A DNA stretch of 48,320 nt, from contig JADGDT010000013.1 in assembly GCA_016744755.1 (NCBI GenBank), forward strand, positions 1 to 48,320. Reading direction: 5' to 3'. Below the pieces are notes generated by a model, which saw nothing but the letters and a program-made list of their open reading frames with translations, ran no database searches and was not told the origin of the DNA. The translations under genes and the position numbers were made by a program. This document shows, one piece after another, positions 26,792 to 37,709 of this stretch. Each line of letters opens with the position of its first letter. The first letter of the stretch is position 1. Source of the DNA: Ichthyobacteriaceae bacterium (lineage in GTDB: Bacteria > Bacteroidota > Bacteroidia > Flavobacteriales > JADGDT01).

Positions 26792-28027
26792 CTAAAATCT
26801 TGAACGAATAGTCTTCAAACTAGTCTCTATAGTTTTAATTGAAGTTTCGGAAACTCCAGACAGTTCAGCATATTCTCTCCAACGATCGATGATGCCTTTT
26901 ATCTCATCTATGGTTACCTTTGCTTTGTTGATAGATAATGCATCCGCCAATTCTAGTAACTCTTTTCTTCCTGGATCTACATAATTTCTAGCGCAAGCTG
27001 TACTATGATATCCCTGAGAAGATGAGGAGAATGTTAAGTCATAAGCTGGTGCAAGTGACCATACCCCTTCAGCATCCATTAGGAACGCAAAGTTTTTAGA
27101 ATGGTCATCACGGTTATGTGCCAGAACATTGAAAACAGTTCTACGGAACATTTGTTCAGCAGATTGTGCGTTATTTGTTAGCTTCTTTGCTTGGTATATT
27201 AAGTTCCCATAGTCAAGAGTACTGTGCTCATAGTCATCATGAAGAAGTCCTGCAGCTGAGAGCATATGAAGCTTATCATTTCCAACACGGTCGAATCTCT
27301 TGGTTCCAAAATAGCTATTCCCACTGTCACTGCTAAACACTCTACACTCAGACATTTCAACCCCTGCATCCAAGGCCATTTTATAATAGGCTAGCTCTAT
27401 ATTGGCAATATCTTTCGAATCTACATCTGCTGCAAATTTGATAATCCAATGTTCATATCCTTCTGGAAGATTAGCGATGCCACTAATGAGTGAATCTGTC
27501 TTAGGGTTATATCCTGCATAAATTTTTGGTCGTGCTCCACCGGGGCTCCCTCCTATTCCGAACATATCATCAATTACAGCACTACTCTCACCCCTGATTA
27601 CTTCAGAAATATTGTCGTTTAGTTTATCTAGATTAATTTCTATAGCCTCCTGCTCTAAATCTACACTCGGTCTGTAATGAAGTGCTCCCATACTATTATT
27701 CCCTGCAAAGGTCAAATGATCCAATGCATTGAGAGATTCTATAGCAATACTATCAGCACTAAGGCGTTTCTTTATTAGTAAGTATCCCCAAGCATCTGGC
27801 AAAGAATCAGCAAACACGCCAAAGAGGCCATTGAATGGTTTTTCTTTAGTAGTTTGAGGATTATTATCAAACTCCAATTGACTAGGAGAAAAGTTTTTTC
27901 CTGCTTCTAAATAAGCATCACTATATTTAAATAATATAGTCCTACCATCTAAAATAAGCTGACCTATTAGTTCTTCTTGTTTAGAAAATTGTATAAATAC
28001 ATCGAGTTTAGTTGTCTCCATAATCAA
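26792..28027 (-). CDS. hipA: HipA-family kinase toxin (second module)
   Basis: GGSPGGARPKIY, FNVLAHNRDDHSKNFAFLMD, LAPAYDLTFS motifs. Confidence 0.92.
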   Translation of the reverse strand: MIMETTKLDVFIQFSKQEELIGQLILDGRTILFKYSDAYLEAGKNFSPSQLEFDNNPQTTKEKPFNGLFGVFADSLPDAWGYLLIKKRLSADSIAIESLNALDHLTFAGNNSMGALHYRPSVDLEQEAIEINLDKLNDNISEVIRGESSAVIDDMFGIGGSPGGARPKIYAGYNPKTDSLISGIANLPEGYEHWIIKFAADVDSKDIANIELAYYKMALDAGVEMSECRVFSSDSGNSYFGTKRFDRVGNDKLHMLSAAGLLHDDYEHSTLDYGNLIYQAKKLTNNAQSAEQMFRRTVFNVLAHNRDDHSKNFAFLMDAEGVWSLAPAYDLTFSSSSQGYHSTACARNYVDPGRKELLELADALSINKAKVTIDEIKGIIDRWREYAELSGVSETSIKTIETSLKTIRSRF

Positions 28028-28299
28028 TAATCAAATAAATCCTTTTTACGTTTAATATCAATTGGAAGCAATATTAATTCAAAGTCTGTAAGACGCTTCA
28101 GAGCTTCACTGATCTTTAGAAGTGATTCAAGAGAAATAATACCTGTTGACTCAAATTTCCGAATACTAGCGTAAGCTACTCCAGATCTCTCCGACAATTC
28201 CTTCTGAGACATCTTCTTCTCTTTTCTTAAATCTCTGATGTTTTTTGATAAAAGAATCATTATCTCTTTAGGTGATTTTTCATCTCCGTACTCTCCCAT
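28024..28299 (-). CDS. hipB: XRE antitoxin (HipB-like, second module)
   Basis: LRKEKKMSQKELSERSGVAYASIRKFES; 4-nt overlap with hipA-like gene. Confidence 0.85.
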   Translation of the reverse strand: MGEYGDEKSPKEIMILLSKNIRDLRKEKKMSQKELSERSGVAYASIRKFESTGIISLESLLKISEALKRLTDFELILLPIDIKRKKDLFDY

Positions 28300-28310
28300 A
28301 ACAACTATTA

Positions 28311-28401
28311 GTATTAGAATACAAATATAATAATTTTAAACCACAAACAGACACTATAGTGCCAATTTACGATTCATTATCGCCATTATAGCTACTATAA
28401 T
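28311..28401 (-). promoter_or_regulatory. Candidate promoter/operator region of second hipBA
   Basis: GTATT-AG-AATAC (28311-28322), CACTATAGTG palindrome near 28352, ATTATAG-CTA-CTATAAT (28385-28401). Confidence 0.4.
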
Positions 28402-28986
28402 AGCTTTAAATATTAATTTACATCCATTAAATACTAGAATATTAGTCAACTGTTAATAAATAGATATCTGAGTATCTCGAAGCTACTGTTTGTTTTTGTT
28501 GTTGAGTAAAGGTGATATAACTCTGAAACATAACGGACAGTAAAATGAGCTGAGTGGTAGTTTCAGGTCTATTAATTGAGACTTTTTATTGTGGTAAGAA
28601 CTAAATAATGCTTCAATGTTTAGAAATCTAAATTTGCGTTCTAAAACCTCATTTTTCCATCAAAACTTACTTTCTACTAAAAAAGCCCTTTTTTTCATTT
28701 TCGTACCTCCACGGAAAGTGACAAAAACAACGGTTTTATTATATAGTTTGGAGAGTATTTACTAAAACACTATATTTGAGAATAATTTGAATTTTTTTGA
28801 CAAAATATGAGACTTCACATAGTCTTTCTCTTTCTTTTATTCCTATATATTTTTGTGAGCACTTGTAAAAACAGAGAAAAAAATAATGGTTTTTACTTGT
28901 GGAAAATCCGTGCCTCTGCGTACTGCCACTTGCGAGCCCCAGTAAATACTGAGGGTGTAAATATCTGTATTGGAATAGAAATTATG

Positions 28987-29219
28987 AACCTATATCAAAG
29001 TTATACATCAACGATAGTTTAGGAAATTACAGTTTAAATGATACTCCTTTTGAGGGTGTTAAATATAGTTCAACAGATTTTTCTGATATTGATAATGATG
29101 GGGATGATAATCTACTTATAATAGGGGAAAATGAGATAAACAAAGCTATATCTAAATTAGATAGGAATATAACAGAAAAAACATTGTCAATACAATATTT
29201 TAAATTTCTTAAACAATAA
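28987..29219 (+). pseudogene. FG-GAP/VCBS-repeat protein C-terminal remnant
   Basis: Frame reads EPISKLYINDSLGNYSLNDTPFEGVKYSSTDFSDIDNDGDDNLLIIGENEINKAISKLDRNITEKTLSIQYFKFLKQ* with stop upstream. Confidence 0.6.
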
Positions 29220-29466
29220 GAATACAATTGCATTTGCGGAGTTTTTCAATTCTAAATTAAATTATTTAGAGCCAATCCAAGAGGAGTTGCGGACTTGGAC
29301 TTTCTCTTATTTATAATGTGCAAACTTTTTGCTTAGTCCCCATAAAATTAATATGACCCGAAATCTATTCTATTGATGAAAAGATCTCTCCACTCCTATC
29401 ATAGGCAGAGATGATGTAAATTTACATTATCAAATTAGTGGTAAAACCAAAAAAAAATGAGTCTTA

Positions 29467-32400
29467 CTACTTTACAACTTCTACACTTTTTCCTTTTATC
29501 CCTGCTTTAAAGCTATCGTCATACATTGCTTCTACAACAACTCCTGGTAAATAGTACTCTCCAGTATAGGCTGCAATCAGTGATATTTCAAATGTCTTTG
29601 TTTGTGAGGCTCTAAGATCAAAATACTGATAAACTCTATCGTCTCTAATATCAATAAAATCAGGTTGATCGGCATTTTTATTTACAGTACCTAAAAGACG
29701 ATTATTAACTATCTCCCAACCAGATGGGAATATTTGGCTAAGTGCTACATCCTTAATACCGTCGATATTATTAGTGTTTTTAACCACAACCACTGCTTTA
29801 AACTCTGTACCTTGTTTTAAATCATCTATCCTTATAGTACTCCCTTTTGTATCGGTATATCTTACATTTAATGATAAATTTTCTGCAAACTCAATTTCAT
29901 TCTTCACTAATGGAATACCTCTTCTTACAACTCTTACATACAAGCTACCTGACTTATTATTTTCTATTTCAATATTCTGCTTATTATCTGTGTTTAATAT
30001 TGTAATGGTAAATACTGGCATTTTAGTTTCTATCTCTCCAGCTTCTCCATTTATTTTGTAATCTACATCTATCTCTGTACTAGGATTGAAAACAGTTATG
30101 TATTTTGAAACTGCCATTAATGAAAATGCTGTAGTTTGTGTACTCATATATCTGCTAGACGATAGAGATTCTGCCACTTTCTCTAAAGCTATCATTGCTC
30201 GTGTTTGATTCTTAACATTAGCATAAGTCATCAATCTTACAGCTTCATCTCTTTGTCTAGATCCATAACTATAATAGTAGTATGAGTTTTTTGGTTGTAT
30301 ATACTCTGAATTTTCGTTTGTGATTAACTGTTTTGCTATTTCCTCTTGTCCTATTACAGCATAAGCACTTGCGAGCATTTCTCTAGCTTCTATTCTAAGT
30401 GGAATTTCTTTAAGTCTATTCATTGCTCCAACAACGGCATTACCCGATAAAGCCAAAGTATATAATCTATAAGCTTGAACCATCTCATTAGGAGTATTTG
30501 TAGTCCATGTATTAGCCTTAGAAATTTGATATTTCACCCATTTTTCTTTAAAAGAAGAAGGAAGAGAATATCCTAACTTTTCTGCTTCAAACATATAGTG
30601 ACCTGCATAAGAAGTACCCCATTGATTTGAATAACGCCCTCCTATCCAATAACTCATACCTCCATCGGCCAATTGAAACTTATACAAACGGCTAATTCCT
30701 GCCTTTATATTATTTTCTATTTCTATTGTTTTTTTCTTACTTAAATTAGTAATCTTGCCCAAAAATAATTGAGGCAATACACTAGATGTTGTTTGTTCTA
30801 TACAACCATGAGGGTATCTAATAAGATAATTTAATCTCTCATCCATATTTATACTTGGCATAGCTGAAATTTCTATACTCATCTCATTTGTACCTTTTAT
30901 ACCTAGAGGAGAAATATCGAAATTCAAATCTTCTTTTTCCATTAAGTATTGTTTAGATACCGATATAGGAACATTAGGATTTCTTACATCTAATTCTATT
31001 TCTTGATATGCTTTAGAACCATTTCCTTCTACTGTTACTTTAACTCTAGCAATTCCTGTATTACTTGTAGTTTTAAGCTTAAAGTAAACCATTTTTTCGC
31101 CATTTTTATTAAACTTGACGTTTGATGTACTAGAACCAACAATTGTTAACTTATCATTTGATTCTACTTTTACTTTTACATTCTTAATTTTTTTGTCCAT
31201 TACAAATACCGTAACAGGTAAATCGCAAGTTTCATCAGTTCCTAAAACTCTAGGCAATGTTGCAAGCACCATTACAGGTTTCTTTACAGGTACAGCTTGT
31301 TCTGTTTTCCCATAAGCACCGTTATTTCCGGCTACAACCATAACTCTTACTGAGCCTATATAATTAGACATTTTAAGTTTATGAACATCTGTTTTTCCTT
31401 TATCCAAAGAAAAAGGCCCAAGTACTTTTACAACTGGAACAAACCTATTTGCTTTTTTCTCACTCTTCTTCTCTGTTTCGCTATCGCCACCTATAGCATA
31501 CATTTTATCTAATCTAGCTCCAAATGCTCCCATAACATAGTCATACATATCCCATGTTTTTGTTCGTAACGCCTCACGCTGATAGAAGAAACTCCATAAC
31601 TTAGGTGTTTTATAATTTGTAATATCTAGTAATCCTTCATCTACAATGGCTAATGAATATGTCATTTCATTACCGTTTTTCTCACTTACACTAATATTAT
31701 ATTTTTCTTCAGATTCAATTGATTTAGGTGCAGTTATTTGAGGATAAAGGTGTGTGTTAGGATCCTCTATAGATATAGGTGTAGTACCATACATTCTAAT
31801 AGGCAAATCATTTGATGTTTGTGAATGTTTCTGTATATAAGTGATATTTGCATAAACGTTTGGAGCCATATCGCTAGTTGCCTTAAAGGTAACTTCAGAA
31901 ACACCTTTTTTTGTTTCTGCCCAAAACATATTTAGTACTTTACCTCCTTTTTCAATACTTATTAAAGCTCTTCCATCGGCAGCAGTAGGTATAATTAGTT
32001 TAACATCATCTCCAACACTATATTTTGATTTTTCGCTACTAAAAGTAAGCATTGAGGCGGCATCGGTATTTGAATTACCTCTACTATTCCAGTTAGGCCA
32101 ATCTATGTAAATCTTTTTTCCTGTAACATGTCCACTCTTTGTATCTGTTACCTGAATATAATATCTACCCCAACTTTTGTTTGGCATAGTAAATTTATAT
32201 GAAGCCTTCCCATTTTTTGTTCTAATGTTTCCACTTTTTTGTATAAGATAATCTGTATTCTTAATATAGTTTGCAATATTTTCATTTGATGAGCTCCACC
32301 ACCAGCTCCACCTCAATTTATATATTTTTACCGAAAGGTTACTATTTACCTTTTTACCATTAGCATCTAGCGATACTAGATTAAGAGTATGATCTTTTCC

Positions 32401-34992
32401 TGTGTAAATTAAATTATGGTTTTCATCATCAAGCTTAATATTCATTCCTGCATAGCTATTGTAATTAGACAGCAAATAATCTTGTGTATTAAGACTATAA
32501 TCTCCTCCTTTTTCGTAAACATATGAAGTAAATCGTGCTTTCAACATACCAGGAACCTCATCATTACTTTCTGGTTTATAGTAGAAAGTCTTTTTGCCTT
32601 GTGAATTTAATTTTCCATTAAATATTTCTTTTTCATTAGACCTAAAAGTCTTAGTAGGATCATCAAAACTATATTGACCATATCCATTAAAGGTTGTTTT
32701 CAGAGGAATTAGTTTTACCTTAACTGTAGATTTTAATGCCCCTGCATTAGCTCCTGTTAGCCATTTAGATGAAAGATTTATTGTATTACTTCTTCCACTC
32801 TTTAGTAATTCTGTTTTAGAATTTAACTCAACTTTTAAACGGTTAGGTTTAACCATTTCTATTTTTAATCTTTTACTAAAACTCTGTCCTCCAACATAGG
32901 CGTTGACTCTCCAGTTACCAGTAACCGCATCAGGAGAAGTTAAAGCTGTAAATCTATAGAATCCGTTTAATCCTTTTTTTATGGTTCTCTTTGTAACCAA
33001 CTGATTATCTGGATTAAATAATTTAAATGTAACAGGATAATCATTTGGCAATTTTCGTACTTTATCTTCTAATACAAAGAAAATATGTAAGCTATCTCCT
33101 GGTCTCCAAACACCTCTTTCTCCATACATATATCCTTTTACTCCTTTTGGAGAAGTTTTTCCTGAAATATCGAACATACTGTACGATAATGTATTTTCAT
33201 TTTGAAGCTTCAAATAGCCAACATTACCTTCTTTACTTACTTTTATATAAAACCCTTTCTTCTTTGTAAGAAATGCAGCAAAACCATCATTATTTGTTTT
33301 ACTGCTAAGTATAACTTGATTCTGGTAATTGTAAAGCTCTACTAATACATCTGAAACTGGAAGTGTAGATAATAAATCACTTACAATTATGTTATAATTA
33401 CCGTTTTCGTTCTGCTTTGCAATTATACCAAAGTTGGACGAAATAAGATTCTTAGAAATTTTGGTTGTGTGGTATCTATAAAAGTATGAATGACATGGAT
33501 TATCCCTTTCTTGATAGTTGTATTCATAATTATAATTATTTCTACTGTAAGAATCTCCATTCCAATACTCTTTATCCTCTTCTGTACTAGAAAGCTCACT
33601 AATATCTGATTCATCTCCACAAGAAAAGGATATATTTCTTTTTCTGAAACTTAGTTCTACATTGTAAATTTCTCCCTTTTTTACATCTATAAGCTTATTA
33701 ATATTTATGAAATATCTTTTATTTTTTTTATAATCATCTTGATTTTCTAAGTTTAATGGTACAATGCTATTGTAAATAGGTCTTCCTACTTTACGAAGAG
33801 AAGAGGAAGATGAAAAGTTGTTTTCTTGTAAAAATTGACCCATATTATTTTTGAAAATTCTTACAATTGTAACTTTTACTTCTTTTAGCCCCATGGCATC
33901 AAATGGAAAGATTAAACCTAATGAATCAGGTAATATATTTCCTTTACCTACAAGAGATATAGATGGTATTATTTGTTTGAATTCTAATGTTTTATAAAAA
34001 TTGCTTTCAATTTTACTTCCTTTAATATCTTTAAGACCTCTAAAAACACGAGCGGTGTATTGTTCTCTATTACCTTTAGGATAAATTTTAACAACAGTTC
34101 CATCTATTGTATAGTTGTACTTTATTAGGTTGTCGTTAGAATCAAATAATCCTAATAATCCTTTAATATCTTGTTTTTCGGAAATTGGTGAAGAAAAAAT
34201 TATTTCTATAAATCTTTTTGGAAAAAAGCCTGTTCTAAAATCAATAACTTTAAAATTATTTATTGAAGGTATATTTACTTTTAACACATCTTCATTATCT
34301 ATCTCTGCCTTATCTCCATCAAACTCTAAAACTACATAAGACTCTGAGTTTTTTCTGAATACACTATCTATAATAATAGATACTTCTGTATTAGATTTAC
34401 GAATAAACTTGATTGGTAAACTTCTATTATCCTGCTCTGCAGTAAGTATTTTTGGTAAATCGCTATCGGCAATATAATCAACAGATTTAATTTTTGCTTC
34501 TAAGAAATTTTTAGATAAGTCGGATGTTGTATATGATTTGTATTGCAAGTATTCAAGATTTGCATTTTGTTTCAATGTTTGTACATGAAAAGGAAATGAT
34601 GCAAATTTCTTTTCTGCCTTTATTAATTTTTTAAGATTAAGCTTACCCCTATAAACAGTTGAAGATTTCAATAATTCTTTTGGTTTAAATACTACGGTGT
34701 ATTTACCTTCTAAAACCAAATACCCATCAACACTTGGTGTTATTTCAAATAAGTCTGATGGTAATTTTTCACCAACAACATATGGGTATTCTACTGGCTT
34801 ATTCAAAATAAACTTAATATCAGAGTTTTTTCTTACTACTCCCGAAGTATATTCCGATATATAGTTAATATAGCCTTCGCTAATTTTAATAGGATTTTCT
34901 TTCTTCTGAATTTTACTTTCATTGTTGCAAGAAGTAAAAAACAGCATTATTATTGCAAGTACAGTAATAATAGTTGGGCTAATTTGTTTCAT
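29467..34992 (-). CDS. Bacterial alpha-2-macroglobulin family lipoprotein (YfhM-like)
   Basis: Lipobox FFTSCNN; PKGVKGYMYGERGVWRPGDSLHI; thioester YPHGCIEQTTSS. Confidence 0.93.
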   Translation of the reverse strand: MKQISPTIITVLAIIMLFFTSCNNESKIQKKENPIKISEGYINYISEYTSGVVRKNSDIKFILNKPVEYPYVVGEKLPSDLFEITPSVDGYLVLEGKYTVVFKPKELLKSSTVYRGKLNLKKLIKAEKKFASFPFHVQTLKQNANLEYLQYKSYTTSDLSKNFLEAKIKSVDYIADSDLPKILTAEQDNRSLPIKFIRKSNTEVSIIIDSVFRKNSESYVVLEFDGDKAEIDNEDVLKVNIPSINNFKVIDFRTGFFPKRFIEIIFSSPISEKQDIKGLLGLFDSNDNLIKYNYTIDGTVVKIYPKGNREQYTARVFRGLKDIKGSKIESNFYKTLEFKQIIPSISLVGKGNILPDSLGLIFPFDAMGLKEVKVTIVRIFKNNMGQFLQENNFSSSSSLRKVGRPIYNSIVPLNLENQDDYKKNKRYFININKLIDVKKGEIYNVELSFRKRNISFSCGDESDISELSSTEEDKEYWNGDSYSRNNYNYEYNYQERDNPCHSYFYRYHTTKISKNLISSNFGIIAKQNENGNYNIIVSDLLSTLPVSDVLVELYNYQNQVILSSKTNNDGFAAFLTKKKGFYIKVSKEGNVGYLKLQNENTLSYSMFDISGKTSPKGVKGYMYGERGVWRPGDSLHIFFVLEDKVRKLPNDYPVTFKLFNPDNQLVTKRTIKKGLNGFYRFTALTSPDAVTGNWRVNAYVGGQSFSKRLKIEMVKPNRLKVELNSKTELLKSGRSNTINLSSKWLTGANAGALKSTVKVKLIPLKTTFNGYGQYSFDDPTKTFRSNEKEIFNGKLNSQGKKTFYYKPESNDEVPGMLKARFTSYVYEKGGDYSLNTQDYLLSNYNSYAGMNIKLDDENHNLIYTGKDHTLNLVSLDANGKKVNSNLSVKIYKLRWSWWWSSSNENIANYIKNTDYLIQKSGNIRTKNGKASYKFTMPNKSWGRYYIQVTDTKSGHVTGKKIYIDWPNWNSRGNSNTDAASMLTFSSEKSKYSVGDDVKLIIPTAADGRALISIEKGGKVLNMFWAETKKGVSEVTFKATSDMAPNVYANITYIQKHSQTSNDLPIRMYGTTPISIEDPNTHLYPQITAPKSIESEEKYNISVSEKNGNEMTYSLAIVDEGLLDITNYKTPKLWSFFYQREALRTKTWDMYDYVMGAFGARLDKMYAIGGDSETEKKSEKKANRFVPVVKVLGPFSLDKGKTDVHKLKMSNYIGSVRVMVVAGNNGAYGKTEQAVPVKKPVMVLATLPRVLGTDETCDLPVTVFVMDKKIKNVKVKVESNDKLTIVGSSTSNVKFNKNGEKMVYFKLKTTSNTGIARVKVTVEGNGSKAYQEIELDVRNPNVPISVSKQYLMEKEDLNFDISPLGIKGTNEMSIEISAMPSINMDERLNYLIRYPHGCIEQTTSSVLPQLFLGKITNLSKKKTIEIENNIKAGISRLYKFQLADGGMSYWIGGRYSNQWGTSYAGHYMFEAEKLGYSLPSSFKEKWVKYQISKANTWTTNTPNEMVQAYRLYTLALSGNAVVGAMNRLKEIPLRIEAREMLASAYAVIGQEEIAKQLITNENSEYIQPKNSYYYYSYGSRQRDEAVRLMTYANVKNQTRAMIALEKVAESLSSSRYMSTQTTAFSLMAVSKYITVFNPSTEIDVDYKINGEAGEIETKMPVFTITILNTDNKQNIEIENNKSGSLYVRVVRRGIPLVKNEIEFAENLSLNVRYTDTKGSTIRIDDLKQGTEFKAVVVVKNTNNIDGIKDVALSQIFPSGWEIVNNRLLGTVNKNADQPDFIDIRDDRVYQYFDLRASQTKTFEISLIAAYTGEYYLPGVVVEAMYDDSFKAGIKGKSVEVVK

Positions 34993-35025
34993 AAATTTGG
35001 TTATTATATTTACATCAATATTAGT

Positions 35026-37374
35026 CTATTTATTTACAATTTTAAAGTATTTAGATAGTTGATTACCTTCACTATCAATACATTCAATTTTATGTTTCCC
35101 CATTGAGGCAATAAATGAAAAAGTGTGGTATTTAGAAGTCGTTATCTTATATATTTCATCAAGGTGCCAATGGATTACAGCATTACTTTTCTGATGAGCA
35201 AGTTCAAAAATAACCTTCGATTTTTTGCCATGTTTATTTATGGGAATAAAAATATTATTATCCTCGTTAGGATATATCCATTGCATAACTTTTTCATCTG
35301 AGGCAGAACATCCTTCCCTCCATGGGGGTAACTCTCTGTAATTAATATTTTTCTTTTTGTAATACCATGCCTGAACAGATGGTAAAATAAAATAGTTTGC
35401 TTTTTTCATTTCCGATACAGGGTAGCAATTACTATTTACTCTATATTGCTCCTCTTTATCGAGGTATATAGGTTTATGATACTTACAAATGTTAGTCTTT
35501 GCAGATTCAGGTGAAACAAGTATTGTATCTACATCAGTACAATATTCTCCTGCTTTCATTCCACTTACTCTACACGTATTCATTTCAATAAGCTCATCAT
35601 GTGGAGTAGGAAACCAATCTTTATTTGGGAATAATGAAAATATATCGAACATTATTGGAGCTGCAACTCCAACTCCTAATATTCCTGGTCGTCCTTCGCC
35701 ATCGGCATTACCTACCCAAACCCCAACAAGCTTACCTGTTGTCCATCCTATAGACCAAGCATCTTTAAAGCCGTGGCTTGTTCCTGTTTTCCATGCAATT
35801 TTACTAGAAGATCTAAAGCTTGTCCACCCTGATTCACCTTCTGGTCTAGAAACTTCTTTTAATTGCTCATACAATTCGTAAATAGCAGCTCTAGAATATA
35901 TTTTTTTGGAAGTAAGAACTTTAGATTTCTCATTTAAAACTATTTTCGGATTTACCATAGGTAAATATTGTTCATTGCCATACTCATATTTGTTCTGATT
36001 TTGAGCCAACCATGAATATGCACGACTTATATTCCAAAGAGAACACTCGGCTCCACCCAATATCAAAGATAATCCATAGTTATCTACTCCCCTATTAATA
36101 TGTTTTAATTGTAAATTTCTAAGGTCTTGATAAAATGGTTCTAAACCATATTCTCTGAGCAATCGTACCGAAGGTATATTAAGAGACCTAGCAAGACAAG
36201 CTCTTGCAGGTACAGCCCCGTAAAACTTCTTATCGTAGTTTAATGGGTTAAAACCATTGTAGTTTGTTGGTACATCTACAAGTAGTGTATTTGGTAAAAT
36301 TATTCCTTTATTGTAAGCAGATGCATAAAGAAAAGGTTTAAGAATACTTCCTGTACTTCTTGGTGCTTGAATAATATCTACATAATTTGAATGTGCAGAT
36401 TTATTGTCATAAGAATTACCAACATAACTAACAACTTCATTAGTTTTAAGATCTATTACCAAAATAGCTAGATTAAAGATTTTGTTTTGCGATAATTCGG
36501 TAATATGCCTTTTACTTATGTCGATCACTTTTTTTTGTAACCCGTAGTTTATTGTAGTGTTATTTATTGGACTTTTTGTATTCTTCTTTAAAAGTTGCAA
36601 TATATGAGGGGCAAAATTTGGTAATCGATAAGGTTTATTGGGTATAGATTCTAATAAAGAAAGCTCATAAGTACTCTTATCAATAATACCATTGCTATAT
36701 AATTTTTTTAATAAAAAGTTCCTTTTTGCTACAAGTTTATCTCTATTTCTATTAAGGTGAATTAGTCCAGGTGAATTTGGTAAAACTGCTAGTGTTGCCG
36801 ATTCTGCCCAACTTAGATTATCTGAACTACGATTAAAATATCTCCACGAAGCACTCTCTACACCTACCACATTACCCCCAAATGGTGCATTGTTTAAGTA
36901 TAAATTAAGTATCTCCTTTTTAGAAAATCTCAACTCCAAACCTATAACAAGAAAAAGTTCTTTAATCTTCTGTAAATAAGTACGTCGTGGATTTTCTAAC
37001 CATATTCTAACTGTTTGCATTGATATGGTACTACCACCACGTTTAATAAAACCACTTTTAAAATTGGAGTAAACAGCTTTTGATATACTAATTGGATTAA
37101 AGCCTGGGTGTAAATAAAAATACTCATCCTCAAAAGTGAGAATGCTTTTTTCTACTTTATATGAAATACTGTCACTTGCAGGGAAACGCCATTGACCATC
37201 ATCTGCAATTTTTGCCGATAACAGTTTTCCTTCTCTTGAGAATACTATATTAGATTTTGATTTAGAAAACGGAATAGTAGGTATAGTAAAATAAAGTATT
37301 GTTCCAAAAACGATGGTAGAAACAACAATTACATTTAGTAACCTAGATTTTGTTAATTTAGATAAAATATACAT
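35026..37374 (-). CDS. pbpC: Penicillin-binding protein 1C
   Basis: GT51 motif RGGSTISMQTVR...; transpeptidase STGSILKPFLY, KTGTSHGFKDAWSIGWT; BiPBP_C C-terminus. Confidence 0.93.
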   Translation of the reverse strand: MYILSKLTKSRLLNVIVVSTIVFGTILYFTIPTIPFSKSKSNIVFSREGKLLSAKIADDGQWRFPASDSISYKVEKSILTFEDEYFYLHPGFNPISISKAVYSNFKSGFIKRGGSTISMQTVRIWLENPRRTYLQKIKELFLVIGLELRFSKKEILNLYLNNAPFGGNVVGVESASWRYFNRSSDNLSWAESATLAVLPNSPGLIHLNRNRDKLVAKRNFLLKKLYSNGIIDKSTYELSLLESIPNKPYRLPNFAPHILQLLKKNTKSPINNTTINYGLQKKVIDISKRHITELSQNKIFNLAILVIDLKTNEVVSYVGNSYDNKSAHSNYVDIIQAPRSTGSILKPFLYASAYNKGIILPNTLLVDVPTNYNGFNPLNYDKKFYGAVPARACLARSLNIPSVRLLREYGLEPFYQDLRNLQLKHINRGVDNYGLSLILGGAECSLWNISRAYSWLAQNQNKYEYGNEQYLPMVNPKIVLNEKSKVLTSKKIYSRAAIYELYEQLKEVSRPEGESGWTSFRSSSKIAWKTGTSHGFKDAWSIGWTTGKLVGVWVGNADGEGRPGILGVGVAAPIMFDIFSLFPNKDWFPTPHDELIEMNTCRVSGMKAGEYCTDVDTILVSPESAKTNICKYHKPIYLDKEEQYRVNSNCYPVSEMKKANYFILPSVQAWYYKKKNINYRELPPWREGCSASDEKVMQWIYPNEDNNIFIPINKHGKKSKVIFELAHQKSNAVIHWHLDEIYKITTSKYHTFSFIASMGKHKIECIDSEGNQLSKYFKIVNK

Positions 37375-37709
37375 TTGATTTACTTAAACAACTGTATCTA
37401 TATCATTAACAGTGGTAATCACCTCTGTTCTTTTTGATATAGAACCGTAATTTTCAATATTATTACAACTAGATTTCAGATTAGTAATTAAAAACTAACT
37501 ATAAATATATGTGTTGAGTTATTATTAAGGTACTACCACTAATGTTGTGGAAATTTGAATAAATTACATTCTTAATAAAATAAAATATTAAGGGTTTAAA
37601 GGATTACTGTACCTATTGTCTTTACTATGTAATCTTATAATCTAATTTTCACTCTAATACTTTTTTGTTTTCCACACAAATAAGGGTAGAACCTAATTTA
37701 TTATCATCA

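Noticed and set aside
28807-29022. 71-aa ORF with N-terminal hydrophobic stretch
   Set aside because: Overlaps remnant sequence in a junk region, composition and junctions look composite; no recognisable domain
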